Shown: positions 11,621 through 22,989 of the stretch, in pieces | How the letters are laid out: each line of letters opens with the position of its first letter | Numbering within the stretch: position 1 is the first letter of the stretch | NCBI GenBank assembly: GCA_022605425.2 | Contig: JAKIMF020000007.1 | Location: forward strand, 992,001-1,056,000 | Reading direction: 5' to 3' | DNA from: Hamiltosporidium tvaerminnensis | Lineage: Eukaryota > Microsporidia > Dubosqiidae | Length of the DNA stretch: 64,000 nt | Made by a program: the position numbers and the translations under genes | The notes under the pieces: model-generated | What the model saw: only the letters and a program-made list of their open reading frames with translations | Told to the model about the DNA's origin: nothing | Databases searched by the model: none

Positions 11621-14330
11621 TTATACCCATATAATTTATAATATAACAACAAATAACATATATTTGTTTTCATAATATATACCATTTGAATATTCCAAGA
11701 AAAATAATACAAATGTCAACCTTTTCTAATTATATTACAACATCCGAGGTGTGAGACGCTTTTATATGAACAAATATTCGACTGAAGAGTAACACCCAAA
11801 ATTTGACAACTGAAATAATTCTTCTTATCGGCAGAAAATCAACTTAAAATTTTAAAATATTCGAAACTTCTGAGATAGAAATATATCATTTATTTTTCAA
11901 ACTGAAAAAATTAAACTTAATATATCGATATAAGAACATATGAAGTAAGAAGGTCTTAACTAAAATCCTAGAGTAAATGTAATATAACGAAAATTTCAAA
12001 CTAAATATATTATTAAATAAAAAATTTATCCTTTTGTTTTAAAGTTTATCTAAACTACTTACTAAGAAATTATCACGAATTTCGAATTCTAAAAAATAAA
12101 ATATCTTGGTAATAATACGCGAATGTCTTAATCAATCTAGATTCATTTGGAAACATTTTAATTACCTTAATCTCGAGAAATATTCGATTAAAAATGAAAC
12201 ATGTTTTTCTGAAAGAATTTAAACTACTAGTCCTTCGGCATTTGCAAACCCGACTCTCGGCGTTGGGCTTGATTTTTTCACATTAATTTGTATATGTATA
12301 ACAAAAACCTTATATTTTTTATATTCCAAAGATATTCACATATTATTGACAGGTTTAATTTTTTTTCTTAGTCGGTTTCTCATTAAATTAGTTATTTTTT
12401 TCATTTTAAATAAAATTTCAAACTATTTTTTTTTTGCTAAAACCCATTATATTATTGCATTATTTGTATCGTTTTCTTTAACATCTAACATAAATTTCCT
12501 ATCGATGATCTTGCGAACTTAAAGTTATTTTTAGAATATAACCTTTTAGCGAATATATTCTTTAATTATATGGTTGTTATATCTTGTTTTTACCCTAGCT
12601 TGCATTTTTATTTGTTTCATTAGCCTTTATTTATATTTAGTTTTTCTTTTCTATTTTGCTTCCAGATATTGATTTTACTATTTAAGTCATATTTTGGAAT
12701 CTTTAAATTTTGATATATGTTTGCCTAGACCATCTTGAAATTTGCGTATATAGTAATGAGGAGATAAACAACACTTAAATCAGTAAAATTTTTATGATTC
12801 TAGAGCAGTTTCTTGGCATATTGACCCGTGGGCCTCGAATTTTATTTTTTTTTCTGAAAATGAAAAAACAATGTTTCAAAATTTTTTTAAAAAAGCATCG
12901 GCTGAATATATGCTACCCTTTGTGCATGTATAACCAGGCTCACAGGGCAAATTTTATGATATTTGGTTGGAGTGTCTGCTCTGTGGGCATACAAGAAACC
13001 GCTCTTAAAAAAATATATTTAGATCCCAGTTTTGTTCTCAGGAAAAGTCTTACACTTTAGAATAATTATGATTTAAAAAGTTGAAATCTATTTAATTTAT
13101 TGATCAAAATCTATATGATAGCTCTAGATTTTGAATTTTGAAATCTGCTTTTGCTCAAATGTATTTCGTACTTCAGCGTATCATTGATAATAATTTTTTT
13201 AACAGAGTTTGACATAATCCAAGTTATAGAGTTAAATAAATATATATTTCTAAAAATTCAATACAAACATATTTCTGCATCATTTTGCTGTCGGATGTAG
13301 CCATGCTCGGGTGGTTCCGAATCTTATTGCAAATTCCCGCAATAATTTTCCTGAGTTTCACAATATTGACACTATACTTATTTCCAACCTTCAAAATATT
13401 TTCTATCTTATAAATAACATAAAATGCCTATTCAAGTCATTTGATTCGTACAGCCCCATTTAAATTATCTGAAAGGATCCTAGTACTACACATTATTTCG
13501 AGTTTAATGTGGCTTTCAATCGATTTTTTTGTTTGTTTATATAAATTCGCATACTTCGCTTTATTTTATACATCAATCGTTACATATTCTATTCTATTGG
13601 GAAATAATTATGTTGTTTCACTGGTTTTATAGCCCTTTTTAAACATTAGAAGCGAGGCTTTTCTGTTAGATTTTTTTTTGTTTTTTTACTGATAAGCACA
13701 AGTGATGACGAAGCAATTGTTTAGTATGCAAATCTACATTATTAGAGCGGTTAAAAATCCAAATTTAGTTTTATATATGCGCGCATTACATAATTATCTA
13801 GGAAGTACTTTTTTACACCATTTTTGCCCAGCTATGCCCCAATAAATACGATAAATTATTCGATAAAATCCCATAATTCTATGGAATATATATAAGGCGA
13901 ATTATTTCTATATTGTTTGAAGAAAATAAATTTGTGAATTTTATTTACGCGGATTAAGCTTGAAATACATTTATTAATGTTTAAAATAGCTCAATCATTA
14001 AGATAGTTTTCTCATTTAATATTTTAAAGATTGTACGATATTTTATTCATTCTTGAGCTAATATTGTTAAAATATATTTTTACTAGACTGAAAAGTTCTT
14101 TACCAAAAAATTACAGTCTTTAATTTATTATCTCTTAATTTTTTTCGCGCCGCGTAAAATAATAGCTCAGAGCAATATATCTTTAAATTATAAATGTTTT
14201 AAATTCATAATGTAAACTTAAAAAGTCAATAAGGAAACCACAAAGGAACATATATAATAATTAATGATTATTTCATAATTGTAGAATATGGTTTAAAATT
14301 TAGATAAAAGAAAAAAGATATTTTTTTTAA
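11621..14330. other. AT-rich intergenic region
   Basis: No gene I can defend. A GC-richer patch near 12232-12276 contains CCGACTCTCGG, a small hairpin. A plus-strand stretch at about 12860-13060 reads, with a stop in the middle, like a short zinc-ribbon segment (CLLCGHTRNRS) that recalls ISXO2-type transposases, but this is weak. The 63-codon frame at 13441-13632 starts on TTG and is not supported. Confidence 0.45.
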
Positions 14331-16154
14331 TTATCTATGCTTCCTGACAAAATACCAATATCCAAGCAAACATCCTACAACTAAAAGTGTTAAGGCCGAG
14401 CATAATATCAAAACGATCTTCCATTTATCAGATTCATTTTTTTTCTTACTTTTTTGTTGTGATTCAGATTCGTCTTGGGAAGCAGACGAATTCATATCCG
14501 ATTTTTTATTTTTAGAAGTTTTTGTTATCTGTTCAGGTTGTTCTTTTCTCGATTTCACATCGGTTTTTGTGGCCGTTGGTTTATTTTGTAATATATCGGA
14601 TTCTTTAACAATTGTAGGTGATATTTCGATGGGTACATCTTTTAATTCATTTTCCATAAAAACACTGAAATATTTTTTTAGCATATCTTCCAATGATACA
14701 GATTTTTCAATATTTTGTTTAGTAGGTTTTCCTCCCAATGAATCTCTTAACTTGCTCAAAAAACCATTATTAGCAAAATATTGCACATGAACAACTGTAT
14801 TGACAAGATTCAATGTTTTTGGAACAAGCTTTGACAGCACAGGGTCACCATTAATATCTTTTTCGCATACAATTTTTTTATTTACAATTATATTCTTCAA
14901 GCAGGATAAATATTCTTTTTCCAAACTAACTTTTAAATCAGATTCTTCATATTCGCGATTTTTGAGTATCAAAATTTTAGTAAAAAACATCAATTCTATA
15001 ATAATCTGAAGTAATTTATTGCTATTAGGTATGCTATGTTTTAAACACTGGCATTTTAAACAAATTATAATCGGAATGTATTTATGATACGCGTGTCTTA
15101 TCGATTCCTTTAAAATAGAATAAATATTTTCCAGCTCAGTTGCGTTTTCTTTTCCTGTAAACAGTTCTAGAAATTCTTGTGGAAAATTTTCATCAACTGA
15201 TGTCGGTTTTTTTGAAATATCTAGTGTGCTAAATTTGAGAATAGAATCAAAGGTTATAGAATCGTTTAAAACTTCATCAAATAATCCTCTCGAAATGTGC
15301 TTCATTATGTTTTGCTGTTTTTCCGAACTTTGTATTGCAGAATATTTTTTAACAAACCATTCCTCTAAGTTAATAAGTTGCTCATAAAAAGTTTCATTTA
15401 AAACTATTTTGAATTGTTTAAATTCGAAATTTTGATTGTTTAAAGTCTCTTTATTTATCAATAAAAAATATGTTTTGATTGTTAGATAAAATAAAAAAAT
15501 CCTGTCAAAAGATGCATTTCGAAGAAAATTACTAAGTTTGCTTGCAACTGACTTGCTAATATCGGGCGGAATAGTGATATTCTCCCAAATACATCTATCC
15601 ATTCCGTCACCTTCAAAACAGCTTTGCTTTATTTTCTTACATAAAACAGGAGCATTTGCTTCCAGGGAAGTGATATCGATTGCACTATTTCTATTGTGTG
15701 CAATTTCATATGCATTTAATCGGTCTAGAAATAAATCGGTGGTCAGACTTTCCAAAGGTGATTTACTCCCAATATCTCTAAAAATACAATATAATTTTCC
15801 AAATCCAATTAAGTTAAAAAGAAGTTCCGAATAACACTTATAATTATTTTTTGAATCCGATGTATGTATGATGTAACAAATAAATGATACAAACTTCAAC
15901 AGGAATGAGTGATCATTTATATTTGTGTTTTCTTCAACAAAATCCATATAAAAATTTATAATTGATTGTAGTTTTTGTTTTTCTTCTACACCAATTCCGT
16001 TGTGCAGTCTATTCAAAATATTTTCTACTGAAGTATAACATGTTTTTCTACAACTTAAACCAATATTTATACCCTCGTCTACTGTTGGATCTGTCATAAA
16101 TATATAATGATTTTCCTGTAAACCACAAAGGCAAAATATTATATGAAAAAACAT
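14331..16154 (-). CDS. secretory single-pass membrane protein, unknown function
   Basis: A long open frame of 607 codons starting at the ATG at 16154. This start is chosen because GGG lies one base before the ATG and because it exposes a signal peptide at once (MFFHIIFCLCGLQ). The same frame is open further upstream only from a TTG. Residues about 20-500 form a mostly helical Cys- and Lys-containing ectodomain with no family I recognise. A Lys/Ser/Glu/Gln-rich low-complexity linker follows at about 515-575, then a single transmembrane segment at about 578-600 (IVLILCSALTLLVVGCLLGY) and a short basic tail ending FVRKHR. That is a type I membrane protein layout: lumen or cell surface outside, short cytosolic tail. 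It could belong to a lineage-specific surface or polar-tube/spore-wall-associated family, which is inference. It stands alone with no neighbouring gene within 7 kb upstream or downstream. Confidence 0.8.
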   Translation of the reverse strand: MFFHIIFCLCGLQENHYIFMTDPTVDEGINIGLSCRKTCYTSVENILNRLHNGIGVEEKQKLQSIINFYMDFVEENTNINDHSFLLKFVSFICYIIHTSDSKNNYKCYSELLFNLIGFGKLYCIFRDIGSKSPLESLTTDLFLDRLNAYEIAHNRNSAIDITSLEANAPVLCKKIKQSCFEGDGMDRCIWENITIPPDISKSVASKLSNFLRNASFDRIFLFYLTIKTYFLLINKETLNNQNFEFKQFKIVLNETFYEQLINLEEWFVKKYSAIQSSEKQQNIMKHISRGLFDEVLNDSITFDSILKFSTLDISKKPTSVDENFPQEFLELFTGKENATELENIYSILKESIRHAYHKYIPIIICLKCQCLKHSIPNSNKLLQIIIELMFFTKILILKNREYEESDLKVSLEKEYLSCLKNIIVNKKIVCEKDINGDPVLSKLVPKTLNLVNTVVHVQYFANNGFLSKLRDSLGGKPTKQNIEKSVSLEDMLKKYFSVFMENELKDVPIEISPTIVKESDILQNKPTATKTDVKSRKEQPEQITKTSKNKKSDMNSSASQDESESQQKSKKKNESDKWKIVLILCSALTLLVVGCLLGYWYFVRKHR

Positions 16155-16899
16155 ACCCTCTCTATTTTTCTCACTTATATACAAATCGTAGGTACAAAAA
16201 AGGAAATATTTTTTTTATCTGTAATCCTTTTTTAAAAACTGATAATATTTTATCATTTTATCATAACGCACAAATAAATTAAGTGAAAATTTATTATAAT
16301 CCATTTTTTTATCGACAGTAAAATTTATTATCATGTTTGTTTAATCAGATTAAAATTTATTCTTTCAATCTTTTTTTTGCATTTTTCTTATCTTTGAAGT
16401 ATCAGTATTGATAACTCTTTAACTTATCAGATAAATAAAAATACTTTGAAATATACTTTTTTGTCTCGAAAAACATATCTTGTTTTGTATTTGATCGTAA
16501 GTTTTTGATTTAAACTTATTTACAAAACTAGCTTACCCGCCGCGCGTTGCTACGATAAAAAAAGAAAGAAGATTCAAGTATAATAAAAACAATAGCATAT
16601 ATCAGTTTATTGATTTGAATAGTAATTATTTATTTTTTTGAGTGCTTTTGAACATTAATATTCTTTTTTTTGTTCTTGTGTCTAAACGAAAAAATCGGAA
16701 TAGATTTCCACGAATTATGTGGCTATATGAAGTTTTCATGTGAAATGCACGCATTCCCCAGATCTATTTTACACACTGCAGCATTTACTCTTGTGCGTTT
16801 TGGTGTCTTTCAAAAGGTGAGTCGTAAATAAATTTACACTTTTAGATGGCTTATTCGTTAGAACCGTTGTGATGTGTGAGAAAAGTAAATCCCCCATTA
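16155..16899. other. intergenic region upstream of the membrane-protein gene
   Basis: The first part is the 5' flank of the gene at 14331-16154. Near 16530-16555 there is an unusual GC-rich word, ACTAGCTTACCCGCCGCGCG, in otherwise AT-rich sequence. A weaker relative occurs near 30645 (ACTAGACTTACCCCTCTCG). No gene is seen. Confidence 0.45.
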
Positions 16900-16918
16900 A
16901 TATTACATGTATATTATT

Positions 16919-17211
16919 AACAACCTTTACTGCATTATGCTTTCAAATAACACCCCATTCTATTTCCCTCTATATTAACACCCGTTACCCAAATTTAAAT
17001 TTACTAACACCCTTTGAACCTCTATTTCACATTAACACCCTTCAAGATACACTACCCTATATATCAACACCATTTAAACTTGCCTACTCTTATTTACACC
17101 TTTTAAATAAATCCCATAATTGCCCTTTAGTTAAACTAACCTTATTAATGAAAACAATACTCGTTTGTATAAATAATAACTCCCTTTATTTACACTCATC
17201 AACCACATACA
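16919..17211. repeat. degenerate ~29-bp minisatellite with AACACCC core
   Basis: The word AACACCC (or AACAACC, AACACCA, ACACC) recurs at 16919, 16949, 16977, 17006, 17034, 17066 and 17096, spaced 28-32 bp, with similar pyrimidine-rich filler between (words such as ACCTCTATTT). The plus strand almost lacks G over this stretch, which fits decay of a tandem repeat. After 17100 the pattern fades. The 121-codon frame at 16869-17234 exists because of this composition and is not a gene. An R4-type element inserted at its right edge (target duplication 17212-17226). Confidence 0.6.
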
Positions 17212-17226
17212 CAGAGATATACACAT

Positions 17227-18470
17227 TTATTTAATAAAATTCTGGGTTAAAATATTTTAACATTTTTATATGTTTTCTTCTACCTCTTTAACCACTATTG
17301 TTTCTTCTTCCAAATCCGACTCTTCATTTATGTTATTGGTCGGTTCCTCCAGAGTGGTTCCTCCTTGTGAAATAAGGGGTGTATTATTTTTTGGTTTTAA
17401 AATTTTAACACCATCTTCCTCTCTTTTCGCTTCTTTTAAAGGGGGTATTGGTTCCTCATGCATCTCTGATCTCATAATAACACCCATTGACGCTCTCTCC
17501 CAGCTCTCTTCGGCATTTAGTCCTGACTCAAGTCCTCTTCGTCGATCAAAGGAAATTGTTTCGACTGTTTTCTTAAGTACTATATACTGAATGTATGCCT
17601 CTACATTCATGGGTATTTCTAGTCTTTTAAGATGAGATTTATGGTATTTTGTCACAATACCGTCCCAGGTCATCACATAAGGGATTATCTCAACACTACA
17701 CCTATAAATAAGACCCAACTCATTGGCTAGCAGGTCATACTTCCTAAGTTTTTCAGTTTCAACTATTTGAAGTGAATCTTGGGAAGTGATTCCTACTTCA
17801 ATGAGTGTTATCTTATTCTTCTTCTTATCTAAAATAAATATGTCCGGTCTGTTATTCCGAATTTTAACATCAGTTTTAATTCTGGTGTCCACTCTTATCT
17901 CTGCATACTCATTATCAAGAATTTCTTGAACTGAGTGGCTCCTTATTCGTTTTGAAGACTTAAACTTATATCTATTTAGAAGAAGAAGGTGTAGGCATCT
18001 AACCACTTCATTATGCCGTCTAGTGTAATCATGGCCTAGCATTTTTTCACATCTAGTTGCTAGATGATCCACAGTCTTACCAGACTTCCCGCAATGTTGA
18101 CACACACCATCTGCTCCCCAGAATACATTTCTATCCTGGATATAGCAGAACACAGCTTCATTTCGTGGCCTAATATTTCCTCTCTTTAGCCACCTTGAAG
18201 AGTCACTAACACTCACAAGCTCATTTTTTCTTGCATTATATAACTTTGAATGGAGTTTTCGTTTTTCTATTTCGTTATATAGTTTTGCAAGTTGAGCTTC
18301 TTCTAAACTTTTCTTAGTGACTTCTTCTACCAACCTGTACTTTACTTTTAAGAAGCCTTTTATTAGTGCAAGATGGGTTTTATTATTATTCTCCACCTTG
18401 AGGATTGCTGCTCGTCTAGTTGATATTTCTTTACTTTTTTCCAGACAATCCAAGAGTTGCAGAAGCATAT
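17227..18470 (-). mobile_element. R4-type non-LTR retrotransposon, 5'-truncated young copy 1
   Basis: A 1,244-bp insertion flanked by a perfect 15-bp target-site duplication, CAGAGATATACACAT, at 17212-17226 and 18471-18485. On the minus strand the 5' end is cut inside the open reading frame, and the 3' end is a short untranslated region finishing in TTTTATTAAATAA. 5' truncation plus a long target duplication is the hallmark of target-primed reverse transcription. It is nearly identical to the neighbouring copy at 18564-19608, so both inserted recently. Confidence 0.92.
17266..18470 (-). pseudogene. C-terminal part of R4-type retrotransposon protein (Zn knuckle + restriction-like endonuclease)
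   Basis: An uninterrupted frame of about 400 codons encodes only the C-terminal third of the R4/R2-group polyprotein. About 120 residues in there is a CCHC knuckle, CQHCGKSGKTVDHLATRC (CX2CX8HX4C). It is followed about 85 residues later by RPDIFILDKKKNKITLIE, which fits the (K/R)PD-X12-14-(D/E) signature of restriction-like endonucleases. A Lys/Glu-rich tail (EEETIVVKEVEENI) ends the protein. Reverse transcriptase is absent through 5' truncation, so the fragment cannot transpose by itself. The frame reads a few codons into the flank up to 18489, through the target duplication, which is accidental. Confidence 0.88.
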
Positions 18471-18563
18471 CAGAGATATACACATACATTCATTTTTTAT
18501 TATAAATTATTAATTATTGGGAAACAAAATTATATTAAACATTACGTTATAAAATAGATTTAA

Positions 18564-19608
18564 CTATTATTTAATAAAATTCTGGGTTAAAACATTTTTA
18601 CCATTTTTATATGTTTTCTTCTACCTCTTTAACCACTATTGTCTCTTCTTCCAAATCCGACTCTTCATTTATGTTATTGGTCGGTTCCTCTAAAGTGGTT
18701 CCTCCTTGTGAAATAAGGGGTGCTTTATTTTTTGGTTTAAAATTTTTTTCACCATCTTCCTCTCTCTTCTCTTCTTTTAAAGAGGGTGTTGATTCCTCAT
18801 GCACCTCTGATCTCATAATAACACCCATTGACGCTCTCTCCCGGCTCTCTTCGGCATTTAGTCCTGACTCAAGTCCTCTTTGTCGATCAAAGGAAATTGT
18901 TTCGACTGTCTTCTTAAGTACTATAGACTGAATGTATGCTTCTACATTCATGGGTATTTCTAGTCTTTTAAGATGAGATTTATGGTATTTTGTCACAATA
19001 CCGTCCCAGGTCATCACATAAGGGATTATCTCAACACTACACCTATAAATAAGACCCAACTCATTGGCTAACAGGTCATACTTCCTAAGTTTTTCAGTTT
19101 CAACTATTTGAAGTGAATCTTGAAAAGTGATTCCTACTTCAATGAGTGTTATCTTATTCTTCTTCTTATCTAAAATAAATATGTCAGGTCTGTTATTCCG
19201 AATTTTAACATCAGTTTTTATTCTGGTGTCCACTCTTATCTCTGCATACTCATTATCAAGAATTTCTTGAACTGAGTGGCTCCTTATTCGTTTTGAAGAC
19301 TTAAACTTATATCTATTTAGAAGAAGTAGGTGTAGGCATCTAACCACTTCATTATGCCGTCTAGTGTAATCATGGCCTAGCATTTTTTCACATCTAGTTG
19401 CTAGATGATCTACAGTCATACCAGACTTCCCACAATGTTGACACACACCATCTGCTCCCCAGAATACATTTCTATCCTGGATATAGCAGAACAAAGCTTC
19501 ATTTCGTGGCCTAATATTTCCTCTCTTTAGCCATCTTGAAGAGTCACTAACACTCACAAGCTCATTTTTTCTTGCATTATATAACTTTGAATGGAGTTTT
19601 CGTTTTTC
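18564..19608 (-). mobile_element. R4-type non-LTR retrotransposon, 5'-truncated young copy 2
   Basis: A 1,045-bp insertion flanked by a perfect 12-bp duplication, AAATAGATTTAA, at 18552-18563 and 19609-19620. It has the same 3' end as copy 1 and a different 5' truncation point, so it is an independent insertion and not a tandem duplicate. The internal frame (18607 to about 19600) keeps the CCHC knuckle CQHCGKSGMTVDHLATRC and the RPD..E endonuclease signature, with only scattered residue differences from copy 1. Confidence 0.92.
18607..19605 (-). pseudogene. truncated R4-type endonuclease domain fragment
   Basis: C-terminal fragment of the same retrotransposon protein as at 17266-18470, open throughout but without the reverse transcriptase. 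The knuckle at about 12 residues before the HDYTRRHNEVVRCLH block and the RPDIFILDKKKNKITLIE signature are intact. Differences from copy 1 are few and mostly in the acidic/basic tail. Confidence 0.85.
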
Positions 19609-19620
19609 AAATAGATTTAA

Positions 19621-22600
19621 TATGTTTAAAAAAATTTAATTCTAATTTTTAAAATGTAAAAACTTTTGATTCAAAATAAAAGCACGAAATATGAATTTGT
19701 ATTTCGTTAGAATTTAAACTAAATTTGTTTTTCGTAAAAATAGTTTTAGATTTTGTAATGAGTTTCTTAATTCTATAAAAGTTGTATGTAATATAAAATA
19801 CAACGATATTAATGAACTAAATATAAATTTTTGAGTATATTGACAATCCTTGGAATACTAAGACTGGGGCCTAAGGTTCAACATATAATTTTAAGATAAT
19901 AAATTATTTATTTAAACTTATTCTCCGTATATTACTCTTTAAAAATAATAATTCATTTATTTCAGATACAGAAATATTTTTTTTTGTATTTTTAAAAAAT
20001 AAGTCTACAAGATTCTGTTAATAAATTCCCTATTATATTCTGATAAACCTAAGTTGAATGCCGTAAAGTACTTAATTTCTTCGCATTGGTATGAATTTTG
20101 GTTTTAATGTTTTAAAAGTTTATATGACTACTTTTCTCAGGCTCTCATATTTTTTATTCTCGTTTTTAGTACATTTTCTTGATAAAAAATCATAAAATTA
20201 TATTTTTCATTCCGTTTTTCATTACTATGTCTGTTTTCAAAGTTTAAATTTATAGTTAAATCACAATCTGAAAATATAATTTATTTTATAAGTGGCTATA
20301 AATCGGTTCGAAGTAAAAATATCGTAAAAATCAGAAATTTTTTATAAACCTGAAACTCTAAAAAGATTAAAAAATAGAAATATAATTTACAATTGCTGGT
20401 AATATTTTTAATGTGAAATGTTTCTCTCTTTTATCTTTTCTTATATCTGATTCGTTACTTCGTTTATTTTAATCATACTTTTATCTTAGCCATCCGAATG
20501 AAAGTAAAAAATAAACCTCGATGAGTGTTTCAAGGGTATTTTGGCGTATTGCGTGATAGGTTTTCAAGATAATTTCTTTAATAATCATGTCATAATTTCG
20601 AAACGTAACTATGATTCATAGGATTTACATCTTTAATAATTTCATACATATAAAAATGTGAAAAAACTTAATAAGTTGGAAATACTTATGAATATTTCCG
20701 TGGTCTCTGCTTTAATGTTTAATAATTAAAATTTTCAGACTCATTCGAACCTTAACATTATGAAACCTACCTTTAATATTCGAACTTTCAATTTGGTTTC
20801 GCTTTCTTAATTCTATACATCAATATCACTTTCAATAAAAGATGATGCTATCTTTTCTTAACTTTCTGACCTCGCAAAAACAGATATATTTGGACTAATT
20901 TAGATAAAAAAAACGTGCAAAAACGATATTTGTGCGGTGATATCGATAGTGAGATTACGTAAATTCAATATACCATCGTTATAATTTATTTGCTTAGAAA
21001 TAAAAACGTGAGATATTAAGCTGCGCCAAATATATAGTTATCTCTTTTACAACATACCTATTCATGGTATTTTAGGTCTTACGTAAATAATCTGAATACG
21101 ATCACCTCGATAGATTTGTTTTAAAATATACCTGCAGAATTATTTTGATCTTTTAGTTCGAAAAGAATTTATATATTCTGATTCATGAAACTTTTTTTAT
21201 CTTTTTTACAGTTGAAATTCGCTATTTTAACTTTATTAAATCATAAATTTTTATATTAACGTATCATTCATATTTAAAATCTCACAAAAAAAAGAATTTT
21301 ACAGCTGGTTCAGTTTAAAGAGAGTTAAGCTGGAGACCTTACTAATCTTTTGTAATTTGATTAGATTTTATTTAATTTTTTAAATAGAATATTTATATCA
21401 GAATATATTCTTAAAGTTATAATTTTCTTGAAAAAAAATCATAATATCCTATAGTTTTATCAGATTCAGCTTTTTAAGAGTTTTTAAGACAACAAAATTT
21501 AAAAACACAAATATTATGATTCATCTCATTTAATACCTTTAGTCTTAGAAGTATCAAATTTTTCAATTTATTAATTCAAGCAAACTCAGTTCAAATATAA
21601 AAGTACTGATACAGTCATTTAAAATATAACTCGTATATTTCTAATTAAATTAAATATTATTTCCAAAACAATCTAATTACAGTTACACATACATTATGGT
21701 CATTTATAAGATCAAAATTGTACATTTTCTTCTCATCATAAGTTTTTTTTCTCATAATAATAGCTAGTTGTTTAAATTATATCTTTTGAAATATAATATA
21801 CCTGCAGCTTTTAATCTGCTATTTTTACTTAAATAACACAATACAATGTGTTTAATTTAAATTTTTACGTAACATTAGAGCAACACAGATAAAATACACT
21901 TTTAAACAAAATAAAAACATTTTACTTACCTCTTATATGTTTTCCAAGGCTTTGTGCATTTAAATCAAAGAAGAACAAAATACAAGAGAAATTAAAAAAA
22001 AAAAACGTTATTTTTTTAAGAAAAAAAATTTACAAAAAACTATAAATTATAATATTAAATATTAAATTTAACTTTCATTTTAAACACTCTTAATTTTCAA
22101 TAGACATAAAATCTAAGATTATAGGGTTATTTGCTGCTTATAAGGTAGGAAGAACAAATTATAATACAATATAATAATTACAGTATTGATATACTATAAA
22201 ATTTAAAAAATTAAAAATCTTTATACTTCATATATCATTTTAATTTCTTCTAGTTTTACAAACTTAATATTTTTTACGTATAAATCTATACTTGATCAAC
22301 AATTAGGTTTAAAATTTATTAAAATACTGTATTAAATATTAATTACCTGTTAATCTCAATATAACTATTTTGACTCTTATATTAATTCATATGAACTTCA
22401 AATTTCTATAGAATCTAAGTATTCAACTGTATACTTCAAAATTAGATAATCAATATTTATGACTTTCAAACTTTATACTTCAACCTCACTAATAAAAATC
22501 TTTAACGCGATATGAGATATGAGTCACATGTATCTCTCGGTTTCTAGACGATTCTAATGATATCTATCTCGACTTATCAAAATTTGACTCAAAACCCAAG

Positions 22601-22985
22601 CTTTTTTTTTCTATCAAAAATAACAATTTCAAATAAATTAAAAGTCTCTCAATCATTTATAGTCTATTTTTATTGATATTCCAAGTATTTTAAGATATAT
22701 CTTGACGATTTTAATTACATTCCATCTCAGTTTATCACACAATAGATAATTTTATTTTTCGATTCGTCTTTTTTTAAAAAAATTTTAAAATTAAAAATAA
22801 TCAAAAAAATTATTTAAAATTCTAATTTTTAAATAATTTTACTCTTAAAAAAATTTACCAGTATTTTCTTGCTGCATAGAATATAAATACTTATAAAATC
22901 TAAAAAAAAGACAAAGATTTTATTATTTATATATTAGTTATGTATTAAAGATTTTGATTTAAAACTATAATGTGAAGAATAATTA
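19621..22985. other. long AT-rich intergenic region
   Basis: About 3.4 kb with no supportable gene, RNA or repeat family that I can recognise; homopolymer A and T runs are frequent. Confidence 0.5.
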
Positions 22986-22989
22986 AATC

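Noticed and set aside
16869-17234. 121-codon plus-strand open frame
   Set aside because: It exists because the strand almost lacks G over a 29-bp repeat array and it runs into a transposon target site. No start context.
17266-18489. Full 407-codon frame as a host gene
   Set aside because: It lies within a transposon bounded by a 15-bp duplication. Its first few codons are flanking sequence, and it carries the R4-type knuckle and endonuclease signature.
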